Source of the DNA: Bradyrhizobium sp. NAS96.2
Lineage (GTDB): Bacteria > Pseudomonadota > Alphaproteobacteria > Rhizobiales > Xanthobacteraceae
DNA: 64,000 nucleotides
Direction of reading: 5' to 3'
Assembly (NCBI RefSeq): GCF_001908235.1
Contig: NZ_LGHK01000016.1
Coordinates: forward strand, 1 to 64,000
A program made the position numbers and the translations under genes. Below, in pieces: positions 1 through 8,888 of this stretch (position 1 is the first letter of the stretch; each line of letters opens with the position of its first letter). The notes beneath the pieces are model-generated. The model did no database searches. It was given only the letters and a program-made list of their open reading frames with translations, and was not told the DNA's origin.

Positions 1-188
1 TGGGTGTGATCAGGCTTGGCAAGGATGTCAGCAAATGCGAATGATGAGAAAGCATCAATTTTAGTGCGTTGTGATGCTTTTACGGCATCGATGGCTAGTT
101 CTTGGGCGACGAGCTTTCACACCAGGCAGCGGCTCATCATCGCCGATTCAACGCATTGAATTATCAAATGGCTGGAGGCCGGTTCCCA

Positions 189-1094
189 ATGCTGCATGCC
201 CGAATCCTGACCTATCTGGACGAGGTGGCGCGGCTCGGATCGATCCGTAAGGCGGCGGCGCGGCTGAACGTGGCGTCTTCCGCCATCAACCGGCAGATCC
301 TGGCGCTCGAGGCGGAATTGGGCGCACCGATTTTCGAGCGCATGCCGCGCCGCCTCCGCCTGACCTCCGCCGGCGAGATCCTGATCATGCATGTCCGGGA
401 GACGCTGAAATCGAGCCAGCGTGTCGCGGCGCAGATCGAAGCGCTCAAGGGTCTTCAGCGCGGCGAGGCGACGATCGCGACGATGAACGGCCTCGCCGGC
501 GGTCCGTTGCCCAGGTTCCTCGCCGGGGTGATGGGCGCGCATCCGCGCATGCATATTCGACTGCGCGTCCTGACGCTCGATCAGATTCCGAACGCAGTGC
601 TCACCGGCGAGGCCGATATCGCGCTGGGCTATAATTTCGCCGCGGGGCCGGGCCTGCGCGTCGTGGCAAGCCACGACTTGCACCTGGGTGCGGTGGTCGC
701 GCCGGGACATCCGTTGACGCGTCGCAAGCCGGCCTGGCTCGCCGATTGTCTCGAATTCCCGCTGGTGTTGGGCGATGCGTCCATGACCATCCGTCCCGTG
801 GTCGAACTCGCCTTCACGCGCGCCGGCATCCCCTTGCATCCGACCATCGAGAGCAATTCCATTGCGTTTATGATGCGGATCGTGCGCGAGGGCAATGCCG
901 TCACCTTCCTCAACCCAGTGGATATCGGCGTCGACATCGCGCGCGGCGATCTTGTCTTTATCCCGTTCCAGGATCTCAGGGTCGATCCGATCACGATAAA
1001 GCTCGCGGTGCGCGCCCGTGGCACGCTTGATGCATTTCCGAGTGTCCTGCTCGAGGAGATGCGCATTGCCATGCCGGGCTTGCAACGGACATGA
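189..1094 (+). CDS. LysR-family transcriptional regulator
   Basis: DNA-binding regulator of about 301 residues, the usual LTTR length. The N-terminal winged helix-turn-helix is clear (GSIRKAAARLNVASSAINRQ, then LEAELGAPIFER), followed by a periplasmic-binding-protein-like effector domain. I chose the ATG at 189 because GGAGG lies at 174-178 at good spacing and the protein then starts immediately before the HTH; the frame is open further upstream to 102. It is followed on the same strand, about 75 bases on, by a cytosine-deaminase-like gene, so a nucleobase or related heterocycle is a plausible effector. That link is inference from position only; the effector cannot be read from the sequence. 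Confidence 0.9.
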   Translation: MLHARILTYLDEVARLGSIRKAAARLNVASSAINRQILALEAELGAPIFERMPRRLRLTSAGEILIMHVRETLKSSQRVAAQIEALKGLQRGEATIATMNGLAGGPLPRFLAGVMGAHPRMHIRLRVLTLDQIPNAVLTGEADIALGYNFAAGPGLRVVASHDLHLGAVVAPGHPLTRRKPAWLADCLEFPLVLGDASMTIRPVVELAFTRAGIPLHPTIESNSIAFMMRIVREGNAVTFLNPVDIGVDIARGDLVFIPFQDLRVDPITIKLAVRARGTLDAFPSVLLEEMRIAMPGLQRT

Positions 1095-1169
1095 ATGATG
1101 ACGAATAGGCATCGCCGCGGACACAAATTGATGCTTGCTACGTTCCCCTGACAGGTTTGAATACGCCTT

Positions 1170-2543
1170 ATGACAATTCATTTCGCCGAGATTGTCTGGT
1201 CCGACGCGCCGCGCTATTGGCTTGCCAATGCGCGCATTCCGGGTTGCCTGCTGGCAAATTCCGCAAAGTCGGCGGACAGCGATCATGAAGGTGTCGTACG
1301 CGTCGACGTGCTGGTCGAGCACGGCAAGATCGCGCGTGTCATGCCCGCGCAGGATACTCATGACGATGCCATCGCGCGCGTCGATCTCGGCGGCCGCCAG
1401 ATTTGGCCGACGCTGATCGACGTTCACACGCATCTCGACAAAGGCCATTCGATCGAGCGCAACCCGAATATCGACGGAACCTTCAACAACGCGCGGCTCG
1501 CCGCGGCCGCCGACCGTCCGAACTGGACGGCGCCCGATTTGCGGCGGCGCATGGGTTTTGGCCTGCGCTGCGCCCACGCGCACGGCGTATCGGCAATCCG
1601 CACGCATATCGACACCTATCATGACAGCGCCGAGCGAAGCTGGCCGGTGTTGCGCGAGATGCGCGAGGAATGGGCCGGCAGGGTGGATCTGCAGGCGGTC
1701 TCGCTCTGCCCGATCGAACTCTTGATGGATTCCTTCGGTGACCGCGTCGCCGAAATCGTGAAGGAATCGGGAGGGCTGCTTGGCGGCGTCACGCGTCCGG
1801 CGATCGGCATGCATGGCGCTCCGCAGGCCGACATCGATCGACAGCTCGATCGGCTGTTCGCATTGGCCGCCCGCCATGACCTCGATATCGACCTCCACGT
1901 CGACGAAACGGACGACCCGGCCGCCGCGACGCTGCCCTTCATCGCACGCTCGGCGCTCCGGCACGGCTACAAGGGCCGTGTCGTCTGTGGCCATTGCTGC
2001 AGCCTTGCGATGCAGGGCGACAGCGAGATCGACCGGACGCTCGACCTGCTGGCTGAAGCGGACATATCCATCGTGACGCTGCCGACGGTCAATATGTATC
2101 TCCAGGACAGGTGCAGCGGCCGAACACCGCGTTGGCGAGGCGTCACGGTGGTGCACGAGATGATCAAGCGTGGAATCCGCGTGGCTGCTGCCGGCGACAA
2201 TTGCCGCGACAGCTTCTACGCATACGGGGATCACGACATGGTCGACACGTTCCGGCAGGCCGTGCGTATCCTGCATTTCGATCATCCGCTTTCTGAGGCG
2301 CCGTCGCTGGTTGCGAGCACGCCGTCGCGCATCGCGAAACTGGAGGGGCATGGATCGATCGGCGAGGGCGCGCCGGCGCGGCTCATCGTGTTCAACGCGC
2401 GCAGCCTCAACGAGATCGTCAGCCGGCCGCAGGCCGACCGCGTTGTCCTCGAGGGTGGCAGGCGGATTACCGCGAAGCCGCCCGATTATTCGGAGCTTTG
2501 GCCAGATGACGATTTGCCAGGCAGGACGGCTGCGGCGGAATAG
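1170..2543 (+). CDS. Cytosine-deaminase-like amidohydrolase
   Basis: Metal-dependent hydrolase of 457 residues in the amidohydrolase superfamily, closest in motif pattern to cytosine deaminase CodA. Visible motifs are the metal-binding HTHLDKG early on, HVDETDD in the middle (CodA has a HxDExDD motif here), GHCCSL, and a C-terminal AAGDNCRDSF supplying the metal Asp. The likely reaction is hydrolytic deamination of cytosine or a related ring (isocytosine, creatinine). The N-terminal extension of about 75 residues before the HxH motif is normal for the family. No signal peptide, so cytoplasmic. It lies between a LysR gene and a flavodoxin-fold reductase on the same strand. Exact substrate is not settled by sequence. 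Confidence 0.82.
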   Translation: MTIHFAEIVWSDAPRYWLANARIPGCLLANSAKSADSDHEGVVRVDVLVEHGKIARVMPAQDTHDDAIARVDLGGRQIWPTLIDVHTHLDKGHSIERNPNIDGTFNNARLAAAADRPNWTAPDLRRRMGFGLRCAHAHGVSAIRTHIDTYHDSAERSWPVLREMREEWAGRVDLQAVSLCPIELLMDSFGDRVAEIVKESGGLLGGVTRPAIGMHGAPQADIDRQLDRLFALAARHDLDIDLHVDETDDPAAATLPFIARSALRHGYKGRVVCGHCCSLAMQGDSEIDRTLDLLAEADISIVTLPTVNMYLQDRCSGRTPRWRGVTVVHEMIKRGIRVAAAGDNCRDSFYAYGDHDMVDTFRQAVRILHFDHPLSEAPSLVASTPSRIAKLEGHGSIGEGAPARLIVFNARSLNEIVSRPQADRVVLEGGRRITAKPPDYSELWPDDDLPGRTAAAE

Positions 2544-2623
2544 AGAGTTCATCCATGCTCATCCACCAGCTTCTGCCGACGGCGCGGCCCCGAGGCCGGG
2601 CCAGGCATTGATCGCTTAAGCCC

Positions 2624-3214
2624 ATGCGAATCCTCTACGTCTATTGCCATCCATTGCCTGAGAGCTTCCACGCCGGCATTCGCGCAAGGGCGCTGGGGGC
2701 CTTGCAGGCAGCCGGGCATGAGGTCGATCTGCTCGACCTCTATGCCGAGAGGTTTGATCCCGTATTGTCGGAAGATGCGCGGCGACACTATCACGATATG
2801 TCGCGGAATCAGGCCGGGCTGGAAAACTACATCGCGAGGCTGAAGCGTGCCGAGGTACTGGTGGTACAGTTTCCCACCTGGTGCTTCGGCATGCCAGCGA
2901 TGCTCAAGGGATTCCTCGACCGCATGATCATGCCCGGCGTTGCCTTCGACATCAGCGATCCGGCCAAGGTCAGGCCGATGCTCGACAACATCACGTGCAT
3001 CATCGGCATCGTCACCTACGGCCGGCCACGCTTTATGGCGCTGTGGATGAGCGATCCACCGCGCAGGATCGTCAAGCGTTATCTGCGCTGGTTTACCGGT
3101 GGCAAGGCGCGCGTGGACTATCACGCGCTTTATCATCTGAATGTTGCTTCGGAGGCCCGGCGCGTCGCTTTCATCGGTCGGGTGACGCGGGCGCTAAAGC
3201 GGCTCGGTCCTTAA
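2624..3214 (+). CDS. NAD(P)H-dependent oxidoreductase, flavodoxin-2 fold
   Basis: Protein of 196 residues with the flavodoxin-like start MRILYVYCHP and the FMN-contact segment FPTWCFGMPAMLKGFLDR, typical of MdaB/KefF-type quinone or NAD(P)H oxidoreductases. Soluble, without signal peptide. It lies 80 bases downstream of the cytosine-deaminase-like gene on the same strand and is probably co-transcribed. Whether it acts on a product of that enzyme or only in quinone detoxification cannot be told. Family assignment is firm; role is inferred. Confidence 0.85.
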   Translation: MRILYVYCHPLPESFHAGIRARALGALQAAGHEVDLLDLYAERFDPVLSEDARRHYHDMSRNQAGLENYIARLKRAEVLVVQFPTWCFGMPAMLKGFLDRMIMPGVAFDISDPAKVRPMLDNITCIIGIVTYGRPRFMALWMSDPPRRIVKRYLRWFTGGKARVDYHALYHLNVASEARRVAFIGRVTRALKRLGP

Positions 3215-3384
3215 GGCACATTAAAAATCGGATTGCTCCTAAGCGTCGCGAGAGCATGAACCCATCCATCCGTAGGAGCCGCACAAGCCTGCTCGGTCCC
3301 AAGCTGGCTAAACGTCGGCTTACGGGTGACCGCGAAGATGACGGATCGAGGTCGCAAATCAGGTCGGGTTGAGAGCAAGTCCCG

Positions 3385-3618
3385 TCAGTGCCCGGCTGGG
3401 GCCGAGTAGCCACCGCGATAATAGCTTGGCGCGGCGCCTCCGTATCCTTCAGATGTGGCGCGCGGCCAAGCCGCGTAGGAGTCGAGGTTGCGCCCCGAGG
3501 TCTGGGTCGTTGCAGCCCGGTCCGCCCTCGCGTGATGGCGTTGCGCTGCCGTCGCATGCTGAACCAAAGTCGTGCTGATGAGGACCGCGCCGATCGCGGT
3601 CAGGAATGTCCTGGGCAA
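3385..3618 (-). CDS. Small secreted hypothetical protein
   Basis: Protein of 77 residues with an apparent signal peptide (hydrophobic TAIGAVLISTTLVQHATA, cleavage near TAA-Q) and a mature part rich in Tyr, Gly and Ala ending in YYRGGYSAPAGH. The start is TTG with GGGAGACAGG just upstream. No domain recognised. Lies alone between the oxidoreductase and another small exported protein. Kept because signal peptide and ribosome binding site agree. Confidence 0.55.
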   Translation of the reverse strand: MPRTFLTAIGAVLISTTLVQHATAAQRHHARADRAATTQTSGRNLDSYAAWPRATSEGYGGAAPSYYRGGYSAPAGH

Positions 3619-3850
3619 TGTCCTGTCTCCCGTTGTCGATAGTTGCGTCGACGCCGATGCGCCTTGTCCGCGAATGGCGTCGTTACCGGTTTAGGTGGTG
3701 CCCGCATGCGTTGGTTGCGACGGCGGGTGGATTCACAAAGTGGCGAGCAAATTCCTTAGTCACGGCTAAATAATCGGCACCTATCAGCGGTGTTATCGTG
3801 GACTTTGCCGGTTCGATCCGTTTGAATGCACAAGTGTTCGAGAGCTGCCC

Positions 3851-4147
3851 ATGAAAAAGGTTCTGCCCATCCTCCTGCTGCTGGTATCGCCGGTCTGGGC
3901 TCAGACCAAGCCAGCGACCGTCAAACCCTCGGCAAGGCCGGCTGCGCCGGTGGTTGACGATTGCGCTCCGATCGGCCGCACCGAGAAGGGCGAATTGGTC
4001 TATTCGCTGAAATGCGACAACCTGCCGGTTCCGTCCACTGCGGCTGCTTCGACGGCGCCGCGGGTGGAGGCGCCGGCGGCGGCCCCAGCCGCGGAACCCG
4101 AGGTACGCCGGAGCGGCGTGTTCGGATGGTCTTATGATCGCCGATAG
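3851..4147 (+). CDS. Small exported Ala/Pro-rich hypothetical protein
   Basis: Protein of 98 residues. It begins with a clean signal peptide (MKKVLPILLLLVSPVWAQ), then an Ala/Pro-rich low-complexity region with two Cys residues, DDCAPIG and LKCDN, likely able to form a disulphide in the periplasm. It ends FGWSYDRR. No family recognised. The 230 bases upstream show no gene and probably hold its promoter. Function unknown. Confidence 0.65.
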   Translation: MKKVLPILLLLVSPVWAQTKPATVKPSARPAAPVVDDCAPIGRTEKGELVYSLKCDNLPVPSTAAASTAPRVEAPAAAPAAEPEVRRSGVFGWSYDRR

Positions 4148-4287
4148 CAGGGCCTGCCACGCGTCCCGGATAGAACAGTCTTTGCGTCCGATATCTATCT
4201 GCGTCCCGGGTGCATCTTGGAGAGTTTCGATGGATTCCGGCTGGTGAGAAATCCCGCACCGAGCATGCCGTCAGAATTGGATCGTTG

Positions 4288-5172
4288 ATGTCCAAGCCGC
4301 TTGCCGAATTGAACGCTTGCAGCCGTGATACTTTCGTCGCGGCGCTCGCAAATATCTTTGAACATTCACCATGGATCGCAGAACGGGCGGCGGCCAAGCG
4401 GCCATTCGCCGGCATCGGTGACCTGTTTGCCGCGATGCGAGAGGCTGTCGATCAAGCGCCGGCCGACTTGCGGATGGCGCTCATCAAGGCACACCCCGAC
4501 CTCGCCGACAAGACGCAGCGTGCTGCGGGGCTGACCGTGGAATCCAGCGCCGAGCAGAACAGTGTCGGTCTCGATCGCCTGTCGGATGCGGAGTATGAAG
4601 CGTTCGAGCGCGTCAACACGGCCTATCGTTCGAAATTCGGCTTCCCCTACATCGTCTGTGTGCGCCGGCACACCAAGGACTCGATCTTGCGCGACTTCGC
4701 GCGGCGTTTGCCGAACGATCTCGCGACTGAAACACAGACCTCGGTCGATGAAATCTGCCGGATTGCCGCGCTGCGACTGGACCAGTCGGTGACGAGCACC
4801 GATCGCCTAGCCGTTTCCGGCCGGCTGACAACACACGTGCTCGACACCAATAGCGGCAGGCCGGCCGCGGGCGTCGCTCTCGAATTGGTTGAATTGGCCG
4901 AACTCGGCGTCAGCCGGGTGGTGACAAGTGCGACGACCAATCGAGATGGTCGAACGGATGCGCCGCTGATTGGCGGACGTCCCGTGCCGGTCGGCAAATA
5001 CGAGCTCACGTTCAGCATCGGCGACTATTTCGCCGCGCGCGGCGTGCCGTTGGCGGATCCTCCTTTTCTCGATCGCATCACGCTGCGCTTCGCCGTGAGT
5101 GAGCCGGAAGGTCATTTGCACGTGCCGCTCCTTGTGACGCCGTGGAGCTACGCGACGTATCGCGGAAGCTGA
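4288..5172 (+). CDS. uraD: Fused OHCU decarboxylase / 5-hydroxyisourate hydrolase
   Basis: Bifunctional enzyme of 294 residues for the two steps after urate oxidase. Residues 1-165 are 2-oxo-4-hydroxy-4-carboxy-5-ureidoimidazoline decarboxylase, with the conserved KAHPDLADK around the catalytic His and FGFPYIVCV. Residues 185-294 are a transthyretin-like 5-hydroxyisourate hydrolase with LTTHVLDTNSGRPA, the Arg of RDGRTD, and the diagnostic C-terminus HLHVPLLVTPW...YRGS. I chose ATG 4288 because the decarboxylase homology begins there; a GTG at 4210 is in frame. Fusion of these two activities in this order is known in bacteria. Next gene downstream is urate oxidase, so the whole urate-to-(S)-allantoin route is adjacent. 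Confidence 0.93.
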   Translation: MSKPLAELNACSRDTFVAALANIFEHSPWIAERAAAKRPFAGIGDLFAAMREAVDQAPADLRMALIKAHPDLADKTQRAAGLTVESSAEQNSVGLDRLSDAEYEAFERVNTAYRSKFGFPYIVCVRRHTKDSILRDFARRLPNDLATETQTSVDEICRIAALRLDQSVTSTDRLAVSGRLTTHVLDTNSGRPAAGVALELVELAELGVSRVVTSATTNRDGRTDAPLIGGRPVPVGKYELTFSIGDYFAARGVPLADPPFLDRITLRFAVSEPEGHLHVPLLVTPWSYATYRGS

Positions 5173-5256
5173 TGCCCACCTCTGGCACGAACATTGCTCT
5201 CTATCCGGAACCCGAGGTAGCATCCGTACGATCGCCAGCCCCGTTGGAGACAAGAT

Positions 5257-6099
5257 GTGCCGCTGATCAAAAACCGATACGGTAAGGGCCGCGTCCGTGT
5301 GATGCGGATTCATCGCGACGGCGACCGGCACGAGGTCAGCCAGCTCAGCATCAAGGCCATGCTCGAGGGCGATTTCGCCCGCACCTTCACCCACGCCGAC
5401 AATTCCTCGACGGTGTCGACCGACACGATCAAGAACATCGTCAATGTCGTGGCGCGGGAAAATACCGGGCTGAGTCCGGAAGACTTCTGTCAGGTTCTGG
5501 CGCAGAGATATCTCGATACCTATCCGCAGATCTCCTCGGTGTCGATCACCTCGCGCGAGACCAAATGGAGCCGGCTGAGCTTCGATGGGAAGCCGCATCC
5601 GCACAGCTTCGTGCTCGACGGCAATGGCAGGCCGACGGTGGAGGTCGCGGTGAAGCGGGGCGGGCCCATGACGATGTCGTCCGGCGTCGACAATTTTGCC
5701 TTCATGAAGTCGACGCAGTCCGGCTGGGAGAATTACGTCAGGGACCGCTATACGACGATTCCGCCAACCAACGATCGGCTGTGCGCGACCAGCATGGTGG
5801 CAACCTGGAAATGGTCGGGCAGGCCGGCGAGCTACCCCGCGACCAATGCCAGGATTCTCGATACGATGCTCGAGGTGTTTGCCACGACCTATAGCTGGAG
5901 CGTGCAGGACAGCCTCTACCGGATGGGCGAGGCGGCGCTCGCGGCGGTGCCGGAGATTTCCGACATCAGCATGGCCTGTCCAAACATGCACTTCATCCTG
6001 ATGAATCTATCGGCCTTCGGGCTCGACAACGACAACCAGGTCTTTCTGCCCACTGATGAGCCGCACGGCCAGATCGAATGCACCGTGGCCAGGGGCTAG
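5257..6099 (+). CDS. pucL: Urate oxidase (factor-independent urate hydroxylase)
   Basis: Uricase of 280 residues, cofactor-free, converting urate and O2 to 5-hydroxyisourate and H2O2. Seen: N-terminal NRYGKGRVRVMR carrying the conserved Lys, the STVSTDTIKNIVNVVA segment with the catalytic Thr, the FVLDG region, and a second tunnelling-fold repeat to the C-terminus. Start is GTG 5257 with GGAGACAAG upstream; the overlapping ATG at 5255 is out of frame. It follows the OHCU decarboxylase/HIU hydrolase fusion by 84 bases on the same strand. Length and motifs match the bacterial family. Confidence 0.93.
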   Translation: MPLIKNRYGKGRVRVMRIHRDGDRHEVSQLSIKAMLEGDFARTFTHADNSSTVSTDTIKNIVNVVARENTGLSPEDFCQVLAQRYLDTYPQISSVSITSRETKWSRLSFDGKPHPHSFVLDGNGRPTVEVAVKRGGPMTMSSGVDNFAFMKSTQSGWENYVRDRYTTIPPTNDRLCATSMVATWKWSGRPASYPATNARILDTMLEVFATTYSWSVQDSLYRMGEAALAAVPEISDISMACPNMHFILMNLSAFGLDNDNQVFLPTDEPHGQIECTVARG

Positions 6100-6152
6100 G
6101 CGAGGCATTGGTTTCATTGGACGGGTTGCTTTCGTGCGGCCCCTCGCGGATT

Positions 6153-6764
6153 TCAGCCGAACTTTTCATGCAGGGCCGGGAACAACCGGTCCGGCTTGAA
6201 GGGGGTGCTGGTAAAGCGGATGCCGGTGGCGTCGGCGATGGCGTTGCCGAGCGCTGCGGTGACGGGGTTGTAGGGGCTCTCGCTCATCGATTTCGCGCCC
6301 ATCGGGCCGATTGCATCCGACGTCTCGGCGAAATAGACCTCGGTGCGCGGTACATCGGCGAACGACGGCAGATGGTAGTCGCGGAACGCCGGATTGATCA
6401 CCCTGCCGCTATCGTCGATGAGCAACTCCTCATAAAGCGCGGCGCCGAGTGATTGCGCGACGCCGCCCTCGATCTGGCCGCGGCATTGCATTGGATTGGC
6501 GACGCGGCCAGCATCGGCGGCCTGTACGCTCTTCAGGATGCGGACCTCTCCCGTACCCTTGTTCACGGCGACCCGAAAGCCCTGCACATTGAAGGCGACC
6601 GAGCGCGGCGTGCCGGCCGAATTGCCGCTGGCTTGCAGCACGCGTCCCTTTGTCCTTGCGGCCGATGCAAGTTCTGAGAACGACCGGCGTTCGCTCCCGC
6701 AGATCGCGGTCTCATTCTCGACGATGCATGACGAGGCGGCGGCGTTGCTCAGCTCCGCAGCCAA
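6153..6764 (-). CDS. Xanthine-dehydrogenase-type molybdopterin subunit, C-terminal part (frameshifted)
   Basis: This 203-codon frame (TTG start) is not an independent gene. It carries the C-terminal quarter of the molybdenum hydroxylase encoded immediately upstream, including the active-site Glu in GAKSMSESPYNPV and the final cofactor-binding region. The preceding frame overlaps it by 16 bases and stops with a premature TGA. Adding one base near AAGCTTTGG (about 6765-6770) would join the two into one protein running GIKLLAAELSNAAAS. So there is either a real one-base deletion, making a pseudogene, or a sequencing error. Confidence 0.75.
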   Translation of the reverse strand: MAAELSNAAASSCIVENETAICGSERRSFSELASAARTKGRVLQASGNSAGTPRSVAFNVQGFRVAVNKGTGEVRILKSVQAADAGRVANPMQCRGQIEGGVAQSLGAALYEELLIDDSGRVINPAFRDYHLPSFADVPRTEVYFAETSDAIGPMGAKSMSESPYNPVTAALGNAIADATGIRFTSTPFKPDRLFPALHEKFG

Positions 6765-8875
6765 AGCTTGATGCCATCGGCAAGTTGCTCCGCCGCCGCT
6801 TGCGTGGCGCGGCCGGCCACGAAGGTGCCCGCGCTGCCATAGGCCCCGGTGTCGTGGCCCCCCAGCGCGGTGTCGGACTGCCGCAGGCTGATGCGATCGA
6901 CGGTCGTTGCCAGCGCCGTCGCGGCGATCTGTCGATGCACGGTGCTGGTGCCGTTGCCGAATTCGGCGGTCCCCACCGTCAGCTCGAACCCGCCGTCGTC
7001 GCGGAGCGTGATCGTCGAATCGGAGAGATGCCCGGCTGGCGGCACGGTGTCGATCATGGTGAGCGCGACGCCGTCACCGACCAGCCAGTCATCGGAAAGC
7101 CCGTAGTCGGGGCGTGCCGTGGACATTGCGCGCTCGACCAGATCGAGGCATTGGTCGAGCCCGTAGGAGCCGTAGAACACGTCATGGTATTGCGATGGCG
7201 GCGGCGACAGCATGGCATCGCCGGGCTTCACGATATTGCGTCGGCGGATCTCGAACGGGTCGATGCCGAGTTGTCTTGCCAATTCGTCGATGGCGGCCTC
7301 GACGGCAAACAGTGTCTGCGGCAAGCCATAGCCGCGGAAGGCGCCCGCCGGCACCGTGTTGGTATAGGCCGCGACCGCGTCGACCTTCTTGTTCGGACAG
7401 TTATAGACGCTGATGCATTCGCTGACGGCGTGGAACAGCACCGGTCCGGCATGGTTGCCGTAAGCTCCGGTATCGGAGAGCACGTCGAGTTGCAATGCGG
7501 TCAGCATGCCCTGTTTGTCGGCGCCGGCCTTGACGGTGACGCGCATTGGATGCCGGGTCGACGTCGCGATGAATTGTTCCTCGCGGGTGAATTCGAGCTT
7601 GACCGGCCGGCCGGTTGCAATCGCGGCGAGCGCCAGAATGTCCTCAACGAACATTTCCTGCTTGCCGCCGAATCCTCCACCGACGCGATCGCAGAACACC
7701 CGTATCTGGTCGAGCGGGCGATCGAAAATCTGCGCCAGCGATCTTCGGATCAGGAAAGGCACCTGCGTGCTGGAGCGGACATTCAGCAGACCACCGGCAT
7801 CGATCCAGGCAAGTCCGCCGTGGGTTTCCAGGGCGGCGTGCTGGACCCGCTGAGTGGTGAACGTGCCTTCATAGATAGCGGCCGAACTTGCAAGCGCGCT
7901 GGCGACGTCGCCGAATTCGCCGTGCTTTTCGGCGACGACATTGCGGGCTGCGTCGCTGACACGATGGATTTCGGCGGTTTTGCCGCCGTGGATCACCGGC
8001 GCACCCGGCGCGATCGCCAGCGCCGGGTCCGTCGCCGCCGGTAAGATGTCGTAATCGACCTTGAGCCGGCGGCAACCTTCCTCGGCCGCTGCCTCGGTTT
8101 CGGCCACCACAGCCGCGACCTTCTGCCCTATGAAACGCACCGTGTCGTCAAGCACGCGGGTGTCGTCCGGGTCCATCCAATCCTTTTCGTGCCGCGCGGT
8201 CGAAAACAGGATTTTGGGTGCGTCCTCATGCGTCAGGACGGCATGTACGCCTGGCACCGCCAGCGCCGCAGCCTTGTCGATCCCGATGATCCTCGCATGC
8301 GGATGCGGCGAGCGCAGCAGCTTGATGTGCAGCAACCGGTCAAGCGCGATATCGAACGTGTAGGGAGCCGCACCCCGTACCACGAGCGGCCCGGCCGGTG
8401 CGGGGAGGCTGCGCCCGAAGGCGCCACCGGCGGCGGCGTCCTCGATATTCGACTTTCCATCCATCGCATCCTGGATCGAGCGATAGCCGGTGCAGCGGCA
8501 GATGTTGCCTTTCAGCGCTACGCCGAGCTCCTGCCGCTGTGCCTGGTTGAGCGAGGCGCAGGTCAGGATCATGCCCGCGGTGCAGAAGCCGCATTGAAAT
8601 CCCTGGGCATCCAGGAACGCCTGTTGCAGAGGATGCGTCCCGCCTTCGGACCCGAGGCCCTCGATTGTCGTGACGGCGCGTCCTTCGGCGCGGAATGCCG
8701 GGATCACGCAACTATGGACCGGCTCGCCATCCAGCAGGACAGTGCACGCGCCGCAATCACCGGCGTCGCAGCCCTTCTTGACCCCGAAGTGTCCGAGCTC
8801 TCGCAGAAACGTGCGCAAGCATTGGCCCGGGCCGGGCGTCTCCGCAAATGTTCTGCCGTTGATCTCGATGCTCAT
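6749..8875 (-). CDS. Xanthine-dehydrogenase-type Fe-S/molybdopterin subunit, N-terminal part (frameshifted)
   Basis: A fused molybdenum hydroxylase. Residues 1-150 form the two [2Fe-2S] domains: the plant-type site GCDAGDCGACTVL with a later Cys, and the helical site QCGFCTAGM with CRCTGY. From about residue 165 the aldehyde/xanthine oxidase Mo-binding domains follow (GGGFGGKQE, GAFRGYG, GAYGSAGTF). The frame ends early at residue 708 with LWLRS; the missing about 200 residues lie in the overlapping frame at 6153-6764, so the gene appears to carry a single-base deletion. It is preceded by the FAD subunit, 13 bases away, in the same operon. Purine genes on both sides suggest a xanthine or hypoxanthine substrate (inference). 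Confidence 0.85.
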   Translation of the reverse strand: MSIEINGRTFAETPGPGQCLRTFLRELGHFGVKKGCDAGDCGACTVLLDGEPVHSCVIPAFRAEGRAVTTIEGLGSEGGTHPLQQAFLDAQGFQCGFCTAGMILTCASLNQAQRQELGVALKGNICRCTGYRSIQDAMDGKSNIEDAAAGGAFGRSLPAPAGPLVVRGAAPYTFDIALDRLLHIKLLRSPHPHARIIGIDKAAALAVPGVHAVLTHEDAPKILFSTARHEKDWMDPDDTRVLDDTVRFIGQKVAAVVAETEAAAEEGCRRLKVDYDILPAATDPALAIAPGAPVIHGGKTAEIHRVSDAARNVVAEKHGEFGDVASALASSAAIYEGTFTTQRVQHAALETHGGLAWIDAGGLLNVRSSTQVPFLIRRSLAQIFDRPLDQIRVFCDRVGGGFGGKQEMFVEDILALAAIATGRPVKLEFTREEQFIATSTRHPMRVTVKAGADKQGMLTALQLDVLSDTGAYGNHAGPVLFHAVSECISVYNCPNKKVDAVAAYTNTVPAGAFRGYGLPQTLFAVEAAIDELARQLGIDPFEIRRRNIVKPGDAMLSPPPSQYHDVFYGSYGLDQCLDLVERAMSTARPDYGLSDDWLVGDGVALTMIDTVPPAGHLSDSTITLRDDGGFELTVGTAEFGNGTSTVHRQIAATALATTVDRISLRQSDTALGGHDTGAYGSAGTFVAGRATQAAAEQLADGIKLWLRS

Positions 8876-8888
8876 GTGATGCCGAAGC

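Noticed and set aside
117..2552. 811-codon open frame on the minus strand
   Set aside because: Antisense to LysR and the cytosine-deaminase-like gene; composition is His/Arg/Asp-rich as expected from GC-rich shadow frames; no domain.
6650..8044. 464-codon plus-strand frame
   Set aside because: Antisense to the molybdenum hydroxylase gene; no protein pattern.
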